DNA from: an uncultured Paracoccaceae bacterium
GTDB lineage: Bacteria > Pseudomonadota > Alphaproteobacteria > Rhodobacterales > Rhodobacteraceae
Reading direction: 5' to 3'
Length of the DNA stretch: 44,702 nucleotides
Assembly: GCA_905182105.1 (NCBI GenBank)
Contig: CAJJAR010000018.1
Location: 1 to 44,702, forward strand
Each line of letters starts with the position of its first letter. The stretch's first letter is position 1. Below the pieces are notes generated by a model. The model ran no database searches. It saw nothing but the letters and a program-made list of their open reading frames with translations, and was not told the origin of the DNA. This document shows, in pieces, positions 7,743 through 19,966 of the stretch. Made by a program: the position numbers and the translations under genes.

Positions 7743-8606
7743 ATGATGTTTAGAACGCGATTTGCTCCATCACCAACTGGCCCTTTGCATCTGGGTCATG
7801 CCTATTCGGCTATATTTGCCTATGACATGGCCAAACGCTTGGGTGGTGAGTTCTTGTTGCGAATTGAAGACATTGATCAATCACGCGCACGTGCCTCTTG
7901 GAAACAACAAATCTACGATGATCTAGAATGGCTTGGGTTGGAATGGCCTGAGCCTGTGATGGTGCAATCGACCCGACATTCCGCATATCAGAAGACCCTC
8001 GACGCGCTTTGGAAACAGGGTTTTCTGTACGTATGCCACTGTAATCGAAAAGATATTTTAGCTGCTGCCTCTGCACCGCAGGAGGGATCGCCAATGATTG
8101 GACCGGACGGGGTAATCTATCCGGGGACCTGCCGTAGCTTGGTAAATGATATTGCAAACCCTCGGCCGCAAGACGCCGCTTTGCGGCTCAAGCTTTGTGG
8201 CCAGCCGAACCAAAGCTACAACTTCGATGAAGTTGGTGCAGGGCCAGACAGAGAAACTGGCCTAATAGTTTCATCCAGTACTCAGATGATCGCAGAGGTC
8301 GGGGATATTGTTCTGTCGCGCAAAGATATGGGCACTTCATACCACTTGTCCGTCGTTTTAGATGATGCGGCCCAAGGCATAACCCATGTTGTACGGGGCC
8401 ACGATTTGTTTGAAGCGACCAAAATCCACGTTTTGCTTCAAGACCTTCTTGGTCTTCAAACACCCATTTACCATCACCACGACCTAATCCGCGACGATCA
8501 AGGGACACGATTGGCAAAACGCGACGACGCCAGAGCCATCGCAAAATTTCGGGATGAGGGGTATACGGCGGATGATATTCGAAAATTGGTCGGCTTGCCG
8601 AGTTAG
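7743..8606 (+). CDS. gluQ: Glutamyl-queuosine tRNA(Asp) synthetase
   Basis: A truncated glutamyl-tRNA synthetase paralogue that attaches glutamate to queuosine in the tRNA-Asp anticodon. Start [19 protein letters not shown] contains the HIGH-like [12 protein letters not shown] is the KMSKS-like loop. Zinc ligands appear as CHCNRKD and YPGTCR. VVRGHDL and HHDLI match the catalytic core. At 287 aa it has no anticodon-binding domain, as expected for GluQ. It ends convergent with hisI: its TAG (8604-8606) overlaps the hisI TAA (8603-8605). Confidence 0.93.
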   Translation: MMFRTRFAPSPTGPLHLGHAYSAIFAYDMAKRLGGEFLLRIEDIDQSRARASWKQQIYDDLEWLGLEWPEPVMVQSTRHSAYQKTLDALWKQGFLYVCHCNRKDILAAASAPQEGSPMIGPDGVIYPGTCRSLVNDIANPRPQDAALRLKLCGQPNQSYNFDEVGAGPDRETGLIVSSSTQMIAEVGDIVLSRKDMGTSYHLSVVLDDAAQGITHVVRGHDLFEATKIHVLLQDLLGLQTPIYHHHDLIRDDQGTRLAKRDDARAIAKFRDEGYTADDIRKLVGLPS

Positions 8607-8962
8607 TCTAACGGTTTCATAAGTTCGACTTCGATACCATCCAATACAGACGTATAAAAGCAATTACGGCGCCCAGTGTGACATGCGGCGCCGACTTGGT
8701 TGACCACAGCCAACAAACAATCGCGGTCACAATCTAGGCGCAAATCAACCAATTCTTGGGTATGACCTGACGTTTCGCCCTTAATCCAAAAGGATTGCCG
8801 CGAGCGGCTCCAATATGTAACCCGCCGTGTTTCCAAAGTTTTTTCCACAGCATCGACGTTCATCCACGCCATCATCAGCACTTCACCTGTGCTGGCATCT
8901 TGGGCTATTGCAGGGATCAAACCGGCTTCATTGTATTTTAAAGTGGTGGGATCAAACGTCAT
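8603..8962 (-). CDS. hisI: Phosphoribosyl-AMP cyclohydrolase
   Basis: Third step of histidine synthesis: opens the purine ring of PR-AMP. Motifs include [40 protein letters not shown] and [13 protein letters not shown], the cysteines and aspartates of which bind zinc and magnesium. I start at [10 protein letters not shown] (8962), because the codons upstream contain an AAAGG at the right distance. That gives 119 aa, normal for a HisI without a fused HisE. It is not next to other his genes here, as is common in Rhodobacterales. Confidence 0.93.
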   Translation of the reverse strand: MTFDPTTLKYNEAGLIPAIAQDASTGEVLMMAWMNVDAVEKTLETRRVTYWSRSRQSFWIKGETSGHTQELVDLRLDCDRDCLLAVVNQVGAACHTGRRNCFYTSVLDGIEVELMKPLD

Positions 8963-9045
8963 TTTATGAAAACCTTTTTGCATCTGGTCGGTTGAAGCTT
9001 ATGTATAACACAAGGGCGAATGACCAGATACCAAGGAATGAGACG

Positions 9046-9498
9046 ATGGCCAACGATACTGATCTGATCAAACTATATTCGGCCCGTATTCTGGCCCTGA
9101 CAACAGACATCCCGCACCTTCAACGCCTTGAAGCACCACACGCGAGCGTCAAAAAACGGTCCCCACTTTGTGGTTCAACTGTTTTTGTCGACGTCGAAGT
9201 GACAAACGGCGTTGTCACCAAGTTTGGCCAAGACGTGAAAGCCTGCGCCTTAGGTCAAGCAGCAGCAGCTGTTACAGGTGGCGCGATTATCGGTTTGACC
9301 TTGAATGAAGTCGAAATGGGCCGCGATGCTTTGCGGGACATGTTAAAGAACAATGGCCCGGTCCCAACGGCACCCTTTGGTGGATTCGAAGTACTAGAAC
9401 CTGCGCGTGAGTACAAAAATCGCCATGCATCGATCCTTTTGGCAATAGAAGCGACAGCTGAAGCAATACAGCAAGCGGCCCAAACAGAAACCGCCTGA
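9046..9498 (+). CDS. NifU/IscU-like iron-sulfur scaffold family protein
   Basis: A 150-residue protein of the IscU/SufU-like family. It has Cys42 (RSPLCGSTVFVDV) and Cys67 (VKACALGQAAAAV), two of the three cluster-binding cysteines. The third, normally in a C-R/C-x segment near residue 107, is absent: the aligned stretch is EPAREYKNRHASILL. The open frame extends upstream, but ATG 9046 follows AAGGAATGAGACG and matches family starts. It is divergent from hisI. It may be a roseobacter-specific variant scaffold or a protein with another role. No other isc or suf genes are near. Confidence 0.8.
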   Translation: MANDTDLIKLYSARILALTTDIPHLQRLEAPHASVKKRSPLCGSTVFVDVEVTNGVVTKFGQDVKACALGQAAAAVTGGAIIGLTLNEVEMGRDALRDMLKNNGPVPTAPFGGFEVLEPAREYKNRHASILLAIEATAEAIQQAAQTETA

Positions 9499-9517
9499 TC
9501 CCTTCCCCACAAACGAC

Positions 9518-9552
9518 AAAAAAAACGCCGCACATCCAAAGGGATGGCGGCG
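9518..9552 (-). terminator. Rho-independent terminator of the 42-aa membrane protein gene
   Basis: Read on the minus strand: CGCCGC-CATCC, loop CTTT, GGATG-T-GCGGCG, then eight Ts. It is a strong GC-rich stem with one bulge. It lies about 120 nt past the stop of the small gene at 9675-9803 and gives that gene its own short transcript of roughly 300 nt. The nif-like gene on the other strand ends nearby, but the T-run serves the minus strand only. I see nothing coding in 9553-9674. Confidence 0.8.
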
Positions 9553-9674
9553 CAAGTAAAGCGTGTCTTAAGGGAAATCTGAGCATTTAAATAACGAGGG
9601 ACAGGCAGTGTATGTTATCGCACCAATTTGGGACGGGTGCAGGAAATGGTCAGCATAAGATCGCAGGTAGAAAA

Positions 9675-9803
9675 TCAGACAGAGGATGGAAGGTGCAGAC
9701 CAACAACCAGCATAACGATCAAAGCAGCCGCACCTAAGGCGTCGTGCAACAAGGTTTGTTGCGAGCGAACTGCGATTATTTTGATTTGATTAAGTGTTGT
9801 CAT
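9675..9803 (-). CDS. Small single-TM membrane protein, 42 aa, possible SOS-regulated gene
   Basis: ATG 9803-9801 to TGA 9677-9675. The N-terminal half is polar and basic (MTTLNQIKIIAVRSQQTLLH). Residues about 22-38 are a hydrophobic helix (ALGAAALIVMLVVGLHL), ending LPSSV. A GAGG Shine-Dalgarno sits about 8 nt upstream, and a strong terminator follows at 9518-9552, so it looks like a real monocistronic gene. Four GAAC direct repeats lie 60-95 bp upstream of the start, see 9862-9896. I do not recognise a named family. SidA of Caulobacter, a tiny SOS-induced inner-membrane division inhibitor, is a functional precedent only; no homology is claimed. Confidence 0.7.
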   Translation of the reverse strand: MTTLNQIKIIAVRSQQTLLHDALGAAALIVMLVVGLHLPSSV

Positions 9804-9861
9804 GTCAGTGCCTCATATTCCTTATTCGTCCTTTGTTCTCATTTTTAAAACTCAAAGTAAA

Positions 9862-9896
9862 GAACTAAATAGGAACATATGTGAACAAAATGGAAC
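9862..9896. promoter_or_regulatory. GAAC direct-repeat array, includes LexA-type GAAC-N7-GAAC
   Basis: GAAC occurs at 9862, 9873, 9883 and 9893, all in the same orientation, at start-to-start spacings of 11, 10 and 10 bp. The first pair (9862-9876) reads GTTC-N7-GTTC on the minus strand, the LexA operator known from Rhodobacter and Caulobacter. The rest forms a 10-bp array on one helical face. It lies between the recG stop and the small gene read leftward, in that gene's promoter region. Either LexA or another direct-repeat binder is possible. Confidence 0.5.
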
Positions 9897-9904
9897 AAAA
9901 TATA

Positions 9905-14154
<4,250 letters not shown>

Positions 14155-14296
14155 TTAACTACGTCCAGTTTGTTTTCTGCAACAACCAATCAAAATGGTG
14201 ACTAAACAAAAGCCCATCACACCAAAAATGGCAAATTACCAATTGTTTAAATTCGCTTTTTTATGCGCTTATTGATATGCGTTGTCCACTGACGGG

Positions 14297-14969
14297 CTAT
14301 GGATCACACAGCACATATCCACGCCCCCAAACTTTTTCGATATTGTTTTCGCCATTCGTTGCGATGCTTAATTTTTTGCAAAGTTTGCAGATGAAAACAT
14401 CGATAATCTTCAACTCGGGCTCGTCCATTCCACCGTATAGGCAATTTAGGAACATCTCTTTGGACAACGCAGTGCCTTTGCGCAAACTCAACAATTCAAA
14501 CAATTGATATTTTTTACCGGTTAAATGCACCGTTTTACCTTCGACACTCAGTTTTAGCATTAAGGTTAACAGACACCATACCCGTTTCAATCACGGACTG
14601 TGAATGCCCTTTGAACCGCCGAATAATCGCATGTATTCGCGTAACTAATTCTTCGCGATGAAACCGCTTTGTAAGATAATCGTCGACGCCAAACCCGAAA
14701 CCCTTGATTTTACTTTCGGTATCATCTGATCCCGACAAAATTAAAATAGGTGTTTGAATACGAGATAAACGCAGTTGGCGCAGCACTTCATGGCCGTTCA
14801 TATCTGGTCGATCTAAATCCAAAAGGATCAAACCGTAGTAGTACAACTTTGCCAGATCGATCCCCCCTTCGCCCAAATCTGTGGCATAAACGTTCAAATT
14901 TGTATGAGTGAGCATCAGTTCGATGCTCTTTGATATCGCGGGATCGTCTTCAATAAGTAACACCCGCAT
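14297..14969 (-). pseudogene. ctrA: Frameshifted cell-cycle regulator CtrA
   Basis: The receiver domain starts at ATG 14969 ([24 protein letters not shown] upstream) and keeps the acidic pair, LLDLDRPDM with the phospho-acceptor aspartate, LILSGSDD and the conserved lysine in YLTKRFH. After VNLNAKT (near 14552) the frame goes into ECRR and a stop. The DNA-binding domain continues in another frame as [16 protein letters not shown] through [16 protein letters not shown] to [11 protein letters not shown]. Compared with CtrA (AKTVxVxG) two bases, probably TG, have been lost. Near-invariant residues are also changed (LRKKL to LCKKL, NHLYGG to NCLYGG, KPFH to KRFH), and the C-terminal tail is cut. 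Together these point to a pseudogene, not a sequencing error. Confidence 0.85.
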
Positions 14970-15022
14970 TTTCAGTCTCCACATCGGGCTGGGTTTCATC
15001 GTTGCCCCACACTTGACCGCAA

Positions 15023-15030
15023 ATGGTTAA
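15023..15030 (-). promoter_or_regulatory. CtrA half-site-like TTAACCAT upstream of ctrA
   Basis: Reading minus: GATAGTTAACCATTTGCG. TTAACCAT is a known CtrA half-site form and lies about 55 bp upstream of the ctrA start, where autoregulation would be expected. No full TTAA-N7-TTAA is seen. Likely relic; low certainty. Confidence 0.3.
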
Positions 15031-15351
15031 CTATCGGTTACCTATATTACGAAGATAGGCGGATAACCTCAGGTGTATATATTTTTGAACAGCTGTAGCT
15101 CGTACTGCAGCTTCGCCATGCAAACTAACTGCTTTCACCCATTCTTGAAATTCGTCGTTGCTAAAACCGTAACGCTCTTGCGCTGCTTTCGCGCTAATCA
15201 GTCGATATAGTACACCACGCACAACTGCAGCTTTAGGTGATGCCACCAATCGCATTTTGTTCCTTGCTGGTAAATCCGCCAACGTAATCACTGACCCATC
15301 CTGCAACGTTACAGCACGTGGTCCATCAAATTTTTCAAAAACATCATTCAC
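15031..15351 (-). CDS. sciP: SciP-like CtrA inhibitor (DUF1153), divergent
   Basis: In Caulobacter SciP binds CtrA and blocks transcription of CtrA targets. Family signals here are GPRAVTLQDGSVITLADLPA, AAVVRGVLYRLISAKAAQERYGFSNDEFQEW and HGEAAVRATAVQKY. The usual basic/aromatic motif after the 'LADLP' segment (roughly DTRRWVxxRK) reads NKMRLVASPK, losing the RW. The protein runs 14 residues past the usual end (KY-x-x-L), as if the stop had been lost. The start is uncertain: GTG 15351 (106 aa) or ATG 15378 (115 aa), neither with a good Shine-Dalgarno. It lies immediately upstream of the broken ctrA, so it probably no longer has a partner. It may itself be decaying. Confidence 0.7.
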   Translation of the reverse strand: MNDVFEKFDGPRAVTLQDGSVITLADLPARNKMRLVASPKAAVVRGVLYRLISAKAAQERYGFSNDEFQEWVKAVSLHGEAAVRATAVQKYIHLRLSAYLRNIGNR

Positions 15352-15416
15352 CCCATTATAATGCCACCGCTGGCACATTCGCGTAATCGCGCTTAAAGAG
15401 GGAGAAAGCCGCCCCC

Positions 15417-15444
15417 TTGAGAGTGATTAGGATTTTCCTATATT
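15417..15444 (+). promoter_or_regulatory. Predicted promoter of mnmA
   Basis: TTGAGA (15417-15422), 16-bp spacer, TATATT (15439-15444). Transcription would start near 15451, giving a 19-nt leader with CTAGGAG as Shine-Dalgarno before ATG 15470. Confidence 0.6.
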
Positions 15445-15469
15445 GCTATTCAACGCTAGGAGAACCTTC

Positions 15470-16612
15470 ATGGCACTTGATCAAAACACCCCTTTGAATT
15501 CTCTTGGATTTCGCAAATCGCCTACAGAAACACGTGTTGTTGTGGCGATGTCTGGCGGCGTCGACAGCTCTGTTGTCGCGGCGATGCTTGCGGAAGAAGG
15601 CTATGACGTCATCGGTGTTACATTGCAGCTCTATGATCATGGCGCTGCCCTTGCAAAAAAAGGCGCATGCTGTGCTGGAATCGATATTCATGATGCACGG
15701 CGCGTGGCCGAAACCATGGGTTTTCCTCACTATGTTTTGGACTATGAAACCGTCTTTAAGGACGCTGTAATTGATGAGTTCGCAGATAGCTATTTGGGCG
15801 GTGCCACACCGGTTCCATGCATTCGATGCAATGAAAGAGTAAAGTTTAAAGATCTTTTGGAAACCGCCAAAGATCTTGAGGCAGATTGCATGGCAACGGG
15901 ACATTATATTCAGCGCATGGTCGGCGAAAACGGACCTGAATTGCACAGCGCCGCTGATTCCAACCGCGATCAAAGCTATTTCTTGTTCTCAACTACGGCT
16001 GAACAACTCGACTACTTGCGCTTTCCACTTGGTCATTTACCGTCAAAGGACGCCACACGTGCGCTTGCCGCAAAATATGACCTCAGCGTTGCTGACAAAC
16101 CCGACAGTCAAGATATTTGCTTTGTTCCTGATGGGGATTATGCGTCTGTAATCCGCAAACTACGGCCCGAGGCTGCAGCGCCTGGTGAAATAGTTGATGT
16201 AGACGGTAAAGTATTGGCACAACATGACGGCGTTATTAATTACACCATCGGACAACGCCGTGGATTGGGTATTGGCGGACTAGAGGACCCACTTTACGTG
16301 GTCAAACTAGACGCCGATACAAAGCAAGTTGTTGTCGGGCCAAAATCTATGTTGGCGACGCGTATTGTTCCCCTAAAGGAAATCAACTGGCTGGGTGATG
16401 AGCCGATCACGTCGCGCGAAGAATGGGTTGTTGGGGTTCGTGTTCGGTCAACTCGCCCACCAACAGAAGCTATTATACGCCCAATTTCAGAAAACGAAGC
16501 AACAGTTGAACTGGTTGCGGCAGAGCAAGGTATATCGCCCGGACAAGCATGTGTGTTTTATGATCGTGACAGCAGCCGCATCTTTGGAGGTGGGTGGATT
16601 CACAAAGGCTGA
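15470..16612 (+). CDS. mnmA: tRNA-specific 2-thiouridylase
   Basis: Thiolates the wobble uridine (s2U34) of Lys, Glu and Gln tRNAs. PP-loop SGGVDSS at residues 28-34; the catalytic cysteine pair is in [11 protein letters not shown] and [19 protein letters not shown] and FPLGHL are also typical, and the C-terminal beta-barrel ends with GQACVFYD...GGGWI. The frame opens nine codons earlier, but AGGAGAACCTTC before ATG 15470 sets the start (380 aa). It is divergent from sciP and convergent with lpxB. Confidence 0.95.
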   Translation: MALDQNTPLNSLGFRKSPTETRVVVAMSGGVDSSVVAAMLAEEGYDVIGVTLQLYDHGAALAKKGACCAGIDIHDARRVAETMGFPHYVLDYETVFKDAVIDEFADSYLGGATPVPCIRCNERVKFKDLLETAKDLEADCMATGHYIQRMVGENGPELHSAADSNRDQSYFLFSTTAEQLDYLRFPLGHLPSKDATRALAAKYDLSVADKPDSQDICFVPDGDYASVIRKLRPEAAAPGEIVDVDGKVLAQHDGVINYTIGQRRGLGIGGLEDPLYVVKLDADTKQVVVGPKSMLATRIVPLKEINWLGDEPITSREEWVVGVRVRSTRPPTEAIIRPISENEATVELVAAEQGISPGQACVFYDRDSSRIFGGGWIHKG

Positions 16613-16622
16613 TCGCAACACC

Positions 16623-16655
16623 AAAAAAAATGTCGTCTGCGGGTTTAGCGCAGGC
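16623..16655 (-). terminator. Weak rho-independent terminator after lpxB
   Basis: On the minus strand a stem GCCTGCG/CGCAGAC (one G-T pair, 7-nt loop) starts right after the lpxB stop and is followed, 4 nt later, by eight Ts. It would end the long envelope operon between the convergent mnmA and lpxB. Confidence 0.5.
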
Positions 16656-16656
16656 T

Positions 16657-17832
16657 TTAGGGTTCGGATTTATGGTTGGGCATTCGCGCAAGAACTGCAA
16701 GTGCAGCACGTAAACCTGGGTTTTCGCCATCCTGTCCCAACTGATTCATCGTATCGACCATCGCGTCTAATTGTGACTGTGGGTTTAAAATCAATTTTTC
16801 TAAACCCTCTGAAATTAGATCAGCACGGCATTTTTCACCAATAAATTCCGGAACATGGCGTGTGTCTGAAACAAGGTTGATTAAATTCCCAGTGTCGATT
16901 TTCACCATACGCTTGATGACAATCCGACTTAACCAATTAAGATCATAGGCGCTGATCATTGGCGTACGTGCAGCCGCCAGCTCAAGCGCAACTGTTCCGG
17001 ATACGGCAATCGCAAAATCCGCTGCGGCAAAAGCAGCCCGTTTTTCGACCATGACTTCGTCCAATTCTTGGCCACGCGGATCAAGAAAAATTGGAACGAT
17101 CGGCCACTTTTTCGTTTCCTGCTCTACCAATTCAGCAACTGGTCCCGCTGCAGGTACAACCACGCGCATGTCAGGGTGTTTTGCCAAAATTGTTTCTAGG
17201 GCTTCACCTAAAACCTTGGCCAGACGTGTAACCTCGCCTTTACGTGATCCAGGTAATACCAGCAGCAGTATCGCAGCCTTTTTGAGGCCATATTTTGCGT
17301 GAAAGGCATCTTTTTCATCCTCAGAAGCAACAGGTTCTGCCACAACTGGGTGCCCAACAAAATCGCAATCCATCCCTTCAGCTTCCATATAGGGTGGCTC
17401 AAACGGGAATAGCGCAAGAACATGATCGATCATCTTCGCCATCTTTGCCGCACGTTTTGGTCGCCATGCCCAGACCGTTGGTGCCACATAATGTACACAT
17501 CGAATATCACTCGATTTCTTAACCAATTTTGCAACACGCAACGAAAAATCAGGACTATCGATTGTGATTAAAACGTCAGGATTAGTGTCAATCACAGCTT
17601 GAGCAGTTTGAGCTATACGGCGTTTGAGATGACGATATTTAGGTAGCACTTCGGCTATTCCCATCACGCTCAATTCGTCCATTAAGAAACGACTGTTTAG
17701 GCCTTGGGCTTGCATCATAACCCCACCTACGCCGTCGAACTGTACATCCGGACGTAAATGACGCAGCCCCGCCATCAATGCACCACCCAGCTTATCTCCA
17801 GAAGGTTCGCCCGCAATAATAAAGACGCGCAA
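16657..17832 (-). CDS. lpxB: Lipid-A-disaccharide synthase
   Basis: A GT19 glycosyltransferase that joins lipid X to UDP-2,3-diacylglucosamine. MRVFIIAGEPSGDKLGGALM, FDGVGGVMM, FDFSLRVAK-like SPDFSLRVAKLVKK, HYVAPTVWAWRPKR, LALFPFEPPYME, FVGHPVV, LLVLPGSRKGEV and ISAYDLNWLSR are all family blocks. At 391 aa it is full length. Last gene of the lipid A run, 3 bp after lpxI. Confidence 0.95.
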   Translation of the reverse strand: MRVFIIAGEPSGDKLGGALMAGLRHLRPDVQFDGVGGVMMQAQGLNSRFLMDELSVMGIAEVLPKYRHLKRRIAQTAQAVIDTNPDVLITIDSPDFSLRVAKLVKKSSDIRCVHYVAPTVWAWRPKRAAKMAKMIDHVLALFPFEPPYMEAEGMDCDFVGHPVVAEPVASEDEKDAFHAKYGLKKAAILLLVLPGSRKGEVTRLAKVLGEALETILAKHPDMRVVVPAAGPVAELVEQETKKWPIVPIFLDPRGQELDEVMVEKRAAFAAADFAIAVSGTVALELAAARTPMISAYDLNWLSRIVIKRMVKIDTGNLINLVSDTRHVPEFIGEKCRADLISEGLEKLILNPQSQLDAMVDTMNQLGQDGENPGLRAALAVLARMPNHKSEP

Positions 17833-17835
17833 CTT

Positions 17836-18627
17836 TTATTCCCCCGTCCGCGACCAAAGGACCAAACCCGCAGCGTTAGCCAAAGCAATACATTTCTCAG
17901 AATCAAGCAAAATCACATCGCCCGCATCAATTACGATGCCAGACAAACCAGCTCTTTTCACATTTTTGATCGTTTCAGGACCTATGGTTGGCATATCTGC
18001 GCGGGTGTCCTGCCCAAGTTTAGGTCCTTTGACCAAAACGCCCTGTGCTAGAAGTGACGTGTCAGGAAGATGGGACAGCATAAAATCTGTGCCCCCGATC
18101 GTTTCCATTCCTATCAGCTGCCCACCACCCGTTACACACGCTTGGCCAACATCCATTGGTGCTAAGGCAGCCAACACATTGGAACCTAGCTTTGCATCTT
18201 CGCGCATTTGGGAGTCTGGCCATTTTTCACTCAAAACGCCTGGAGGAGCGACAAGGTCCGGAACCAACTCGTGCGCAGCACGCACAGTAAAGCCGCTCTG
18301 TTCAAACAGACCCATTACAGCACGCAGTGCACCATCATCACCTGAGGTCAGCGCGCCTGCTATTAGAGGGATAAGGGGTGCTGTTTGTTCGTCCAGCTTG
18401 CTTGGATCAAGGCTTGGGCGATCAATCGCTCCACATAGGCAAACGTCAGTTACACCGTGCTGCCCTAATTGGATCAATAAAGAACCCAACGTTTCAAGAC
18501 GAAAGTTAAGGTCGGCTCTCAATCCATCAGGTGCAAACCCTTCCATTACACAAACCAATGGCTTTTCAGGCTGTGCATTAGAAACTTGAGCAGGCAACGT
18601 ACCTGCTCCACAAATAAGTGCAAGCAT
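17836..18627 (-). CDS. lpxI: UDP-2,3-diacylglucosamine pyrophosphatase LpxI
   Basis: Alphaproteobacterial replacement for LpxH (DUF1009 family): hydrolyses UDP-2,3-diacylglucosamine to lipid X. The 263-residue protein begins MLALICGAGTLPAQVS. It contains CLCGAIDRPSL, GDDGALRAVMGLFEQSGF, GQACVTGGGQLIGMETIGGTDFML, LVKGPKLGQDTRADMPTIGPETI and GIVIDAGDVILLDSEKCIALAN, the family's conserved C-terminal blocks. The start ATG shares one base with the lpxA stop (TGATG), so the two are coupled. Between lpxA and lpxB, the usual place. Confidence 0.93.
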   Translation of the reverse strand: MLALICGAGTLPAQVSNAQPEKPLVCVMEGFAPDGLRADLNFRLETLGSLLIQLGQHGVTDVCLCGAIDRPSLDPSKLDEQTAPLIPLIAGALTSGDDGALRAVMGLFEQSGFTVRAAHELVPDLVAPPGVLSEKWPDSQMREDAKLGSNVLAALAPMDVGQACVTGGGQLIGMETIGGTDFMLSHLPDTSLLAQGVLVKGPKLGQDTRADMPTIGPETIKNVKRAGLSGIVIDAGDVILLDSEKCIALANAAGLVLWSRTGE

Positions 18628-19409
18628 CAGCGCGGCGTCAAAAACGAGCGGTCAGTATCACCCGTTACAAAATCGACGATTTCTTTGACATATGTGCTTT
18701 CAGTTTCTACACCCAGTCGTTCAATACGATTGTGGAATGTCCCCTCGCCCTGTGCCAGCATCTGGAAAGCGGCGCGCAATGCAGTTATGTCGGCCCGCGC
18801 GACCCCGCGACGCTTCAATCCTACAAGGTTCAAGCCATCCAATGCACCTCTCGGCGCTTGGACCAAACCGTATGGGATCACATCATTTGTCACCATTGTC
18901 ACCGCACCGATAATAGCGCCGCGCCCAATGCGCACAAATTGGTGAATACCAGAAAGACCACCAACGATTACATCGTCCTCTAGGATACAGTGGCCAGCAA
19001 CAGCCGCAGAATTCACAACGATTACTCGATCACCAATGATAGCATCATGGGCAATATGACAGCCCGCCATAAACAGGCAATCGTCGCCAATTTTGGTCAT
19101 TCCACCACCGCCTTCGGTGCCAGCATTCATTGTCACGTGCTCGCGAATACGATTGCGCTTACCTATCACCAATCCTGATTGTTCACCTTTGAACTTAAGG
19201 TCCTGTGGGATTTCGCCAATCACAGCGAACGAGAACACAACCGTCCCCTCGCCGATCTTGGTGCGGCCTTTGACGACGACATGACTTTTCAGCTCAACGT
19301 CAGGACCGATAATAACTTCAGATCCAACTAAGCAAAACGGACCAATGACGGCACTTGGATCGATCTGTGCGCCGTCTTCAATCACGCTAGAAGGGTGAAT
19401 ATTGCTCAA
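18627..19409 (-). CDS. lpxA: UDP-N-acetylglucosamine acyltransferase
   Basis: First lipid A step: transfers a 3-hydroxyacyl chain from ACP. Left-handed beta-helix hexapeptides fill residues about 3-185 (IHPSSVIEDGAQIDPSAVIG onward), with HVTMNAGTEGGGG and GCHIAHDAIIG, the latter holding the catalytic histidine. NSAAVAGHC and GLVQAPRGALDGLNLVGLKRRG lead into the helical C-terminal domain. 260 aa, normal. Five bp after fabZ. Confidence 0.95.
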   Translation of the reverse strand: MSNIHPSSVIEDGAQIDPSAVIGPFCLVGSEVIIGPDVELKSHVVVKGRTKIGEGTVVFSFAVIGEIPQDLKFKGEQSGLVIGKRNRIREHVTMNAGTEGGGGMTKIGDDCLFMAGCHIAHDAIIGDRVIVVNSAAVAGHCILEDDVIVGGLSGIHQFVRIGRGAIIGAVTMVTNDVIPYGLVQAPRGALDGLNLVGLKRRGVARADITALRAAFQMLAQGEGTFHNRIERLGVETESTYVKEIVDFVTGDTDRSFLTPR

Positions 19410-19414
19410 GGCAA

Positions 19415-19879
19415 TTACTCCTTTGGGAGATCCATCATGGCAGTAAACTGTGCTTCAGCGGCCATTTCACCGTCGACTTCAGCAATGCCGGAGAACTTCC
19501 AGACTTTGCCGCCAGGTTTGCCACGAACCGTTGTCAGCTTTAGCTCAAGCACATCGCCCGGTATAACTTTACGACGGAATTTGCAGCCATCAATCGCCAT
19601 GAAATAGACCTGCATTTCTTTGTCGCCCATATTCAACGCCGTGCCAACCATAACTGCAGCAGTTTGTGCCATCGCCTCAACAATAGTGACACCTGGCATA
19701 ATCGGGTTGCCAGGGAAATGACCCTGAAAATGTGGTTCATTCATAGTTACGTTCTTAATTCCACGTGAGGACTGTGTTCCGTCGATATCCAGAACTTTGT
19801 CTACCAATAGAAATGGATAGCGGTGCGGCAAGATGCGTTGGATTAGATTGATATCAGCGGTTAGCAGCTCGGAACTCAT
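19415..19879 (-). CDS. fabZ: 3-hydroxyacyl-ACP dehydratase FabZ
   Basis: Dehydrates 3-hydroxyacyl-ACP in fatty acid elongation and competes with LpxA for the same pool. [44 protein letters not shown] (catalytic His and, later, Glu in [14 protein letters not shown]) and [21 protein letters not shown] are diagnostic. 154 aa. A gap of 87 bp separates it from ompH. Confidence 0.95.
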   Translation of the reverse strand: MSSELLTADINLIQRILPHRYPFLLVDKVLDIDGTQSSRGIKNVTMNEPHFQGHFPGNPIMPGVTIVEAMAQTAAVMVGTALNMGDKEMQVYFMAIDGCKFRRKVIPGDVLELKLTTVRGKPGGKVWKFSGIAEVDGEMAAEAQFTAMMDLPKE

Positions 19880-19966
19880 GGGCCAGCTCTTTTCTTGTCA
19901 TTAGAGGGTTGTGGATTAACAGTTACTTATGACTACCTTGCCAACGCATGCGGGGCAAGGTCGTGG

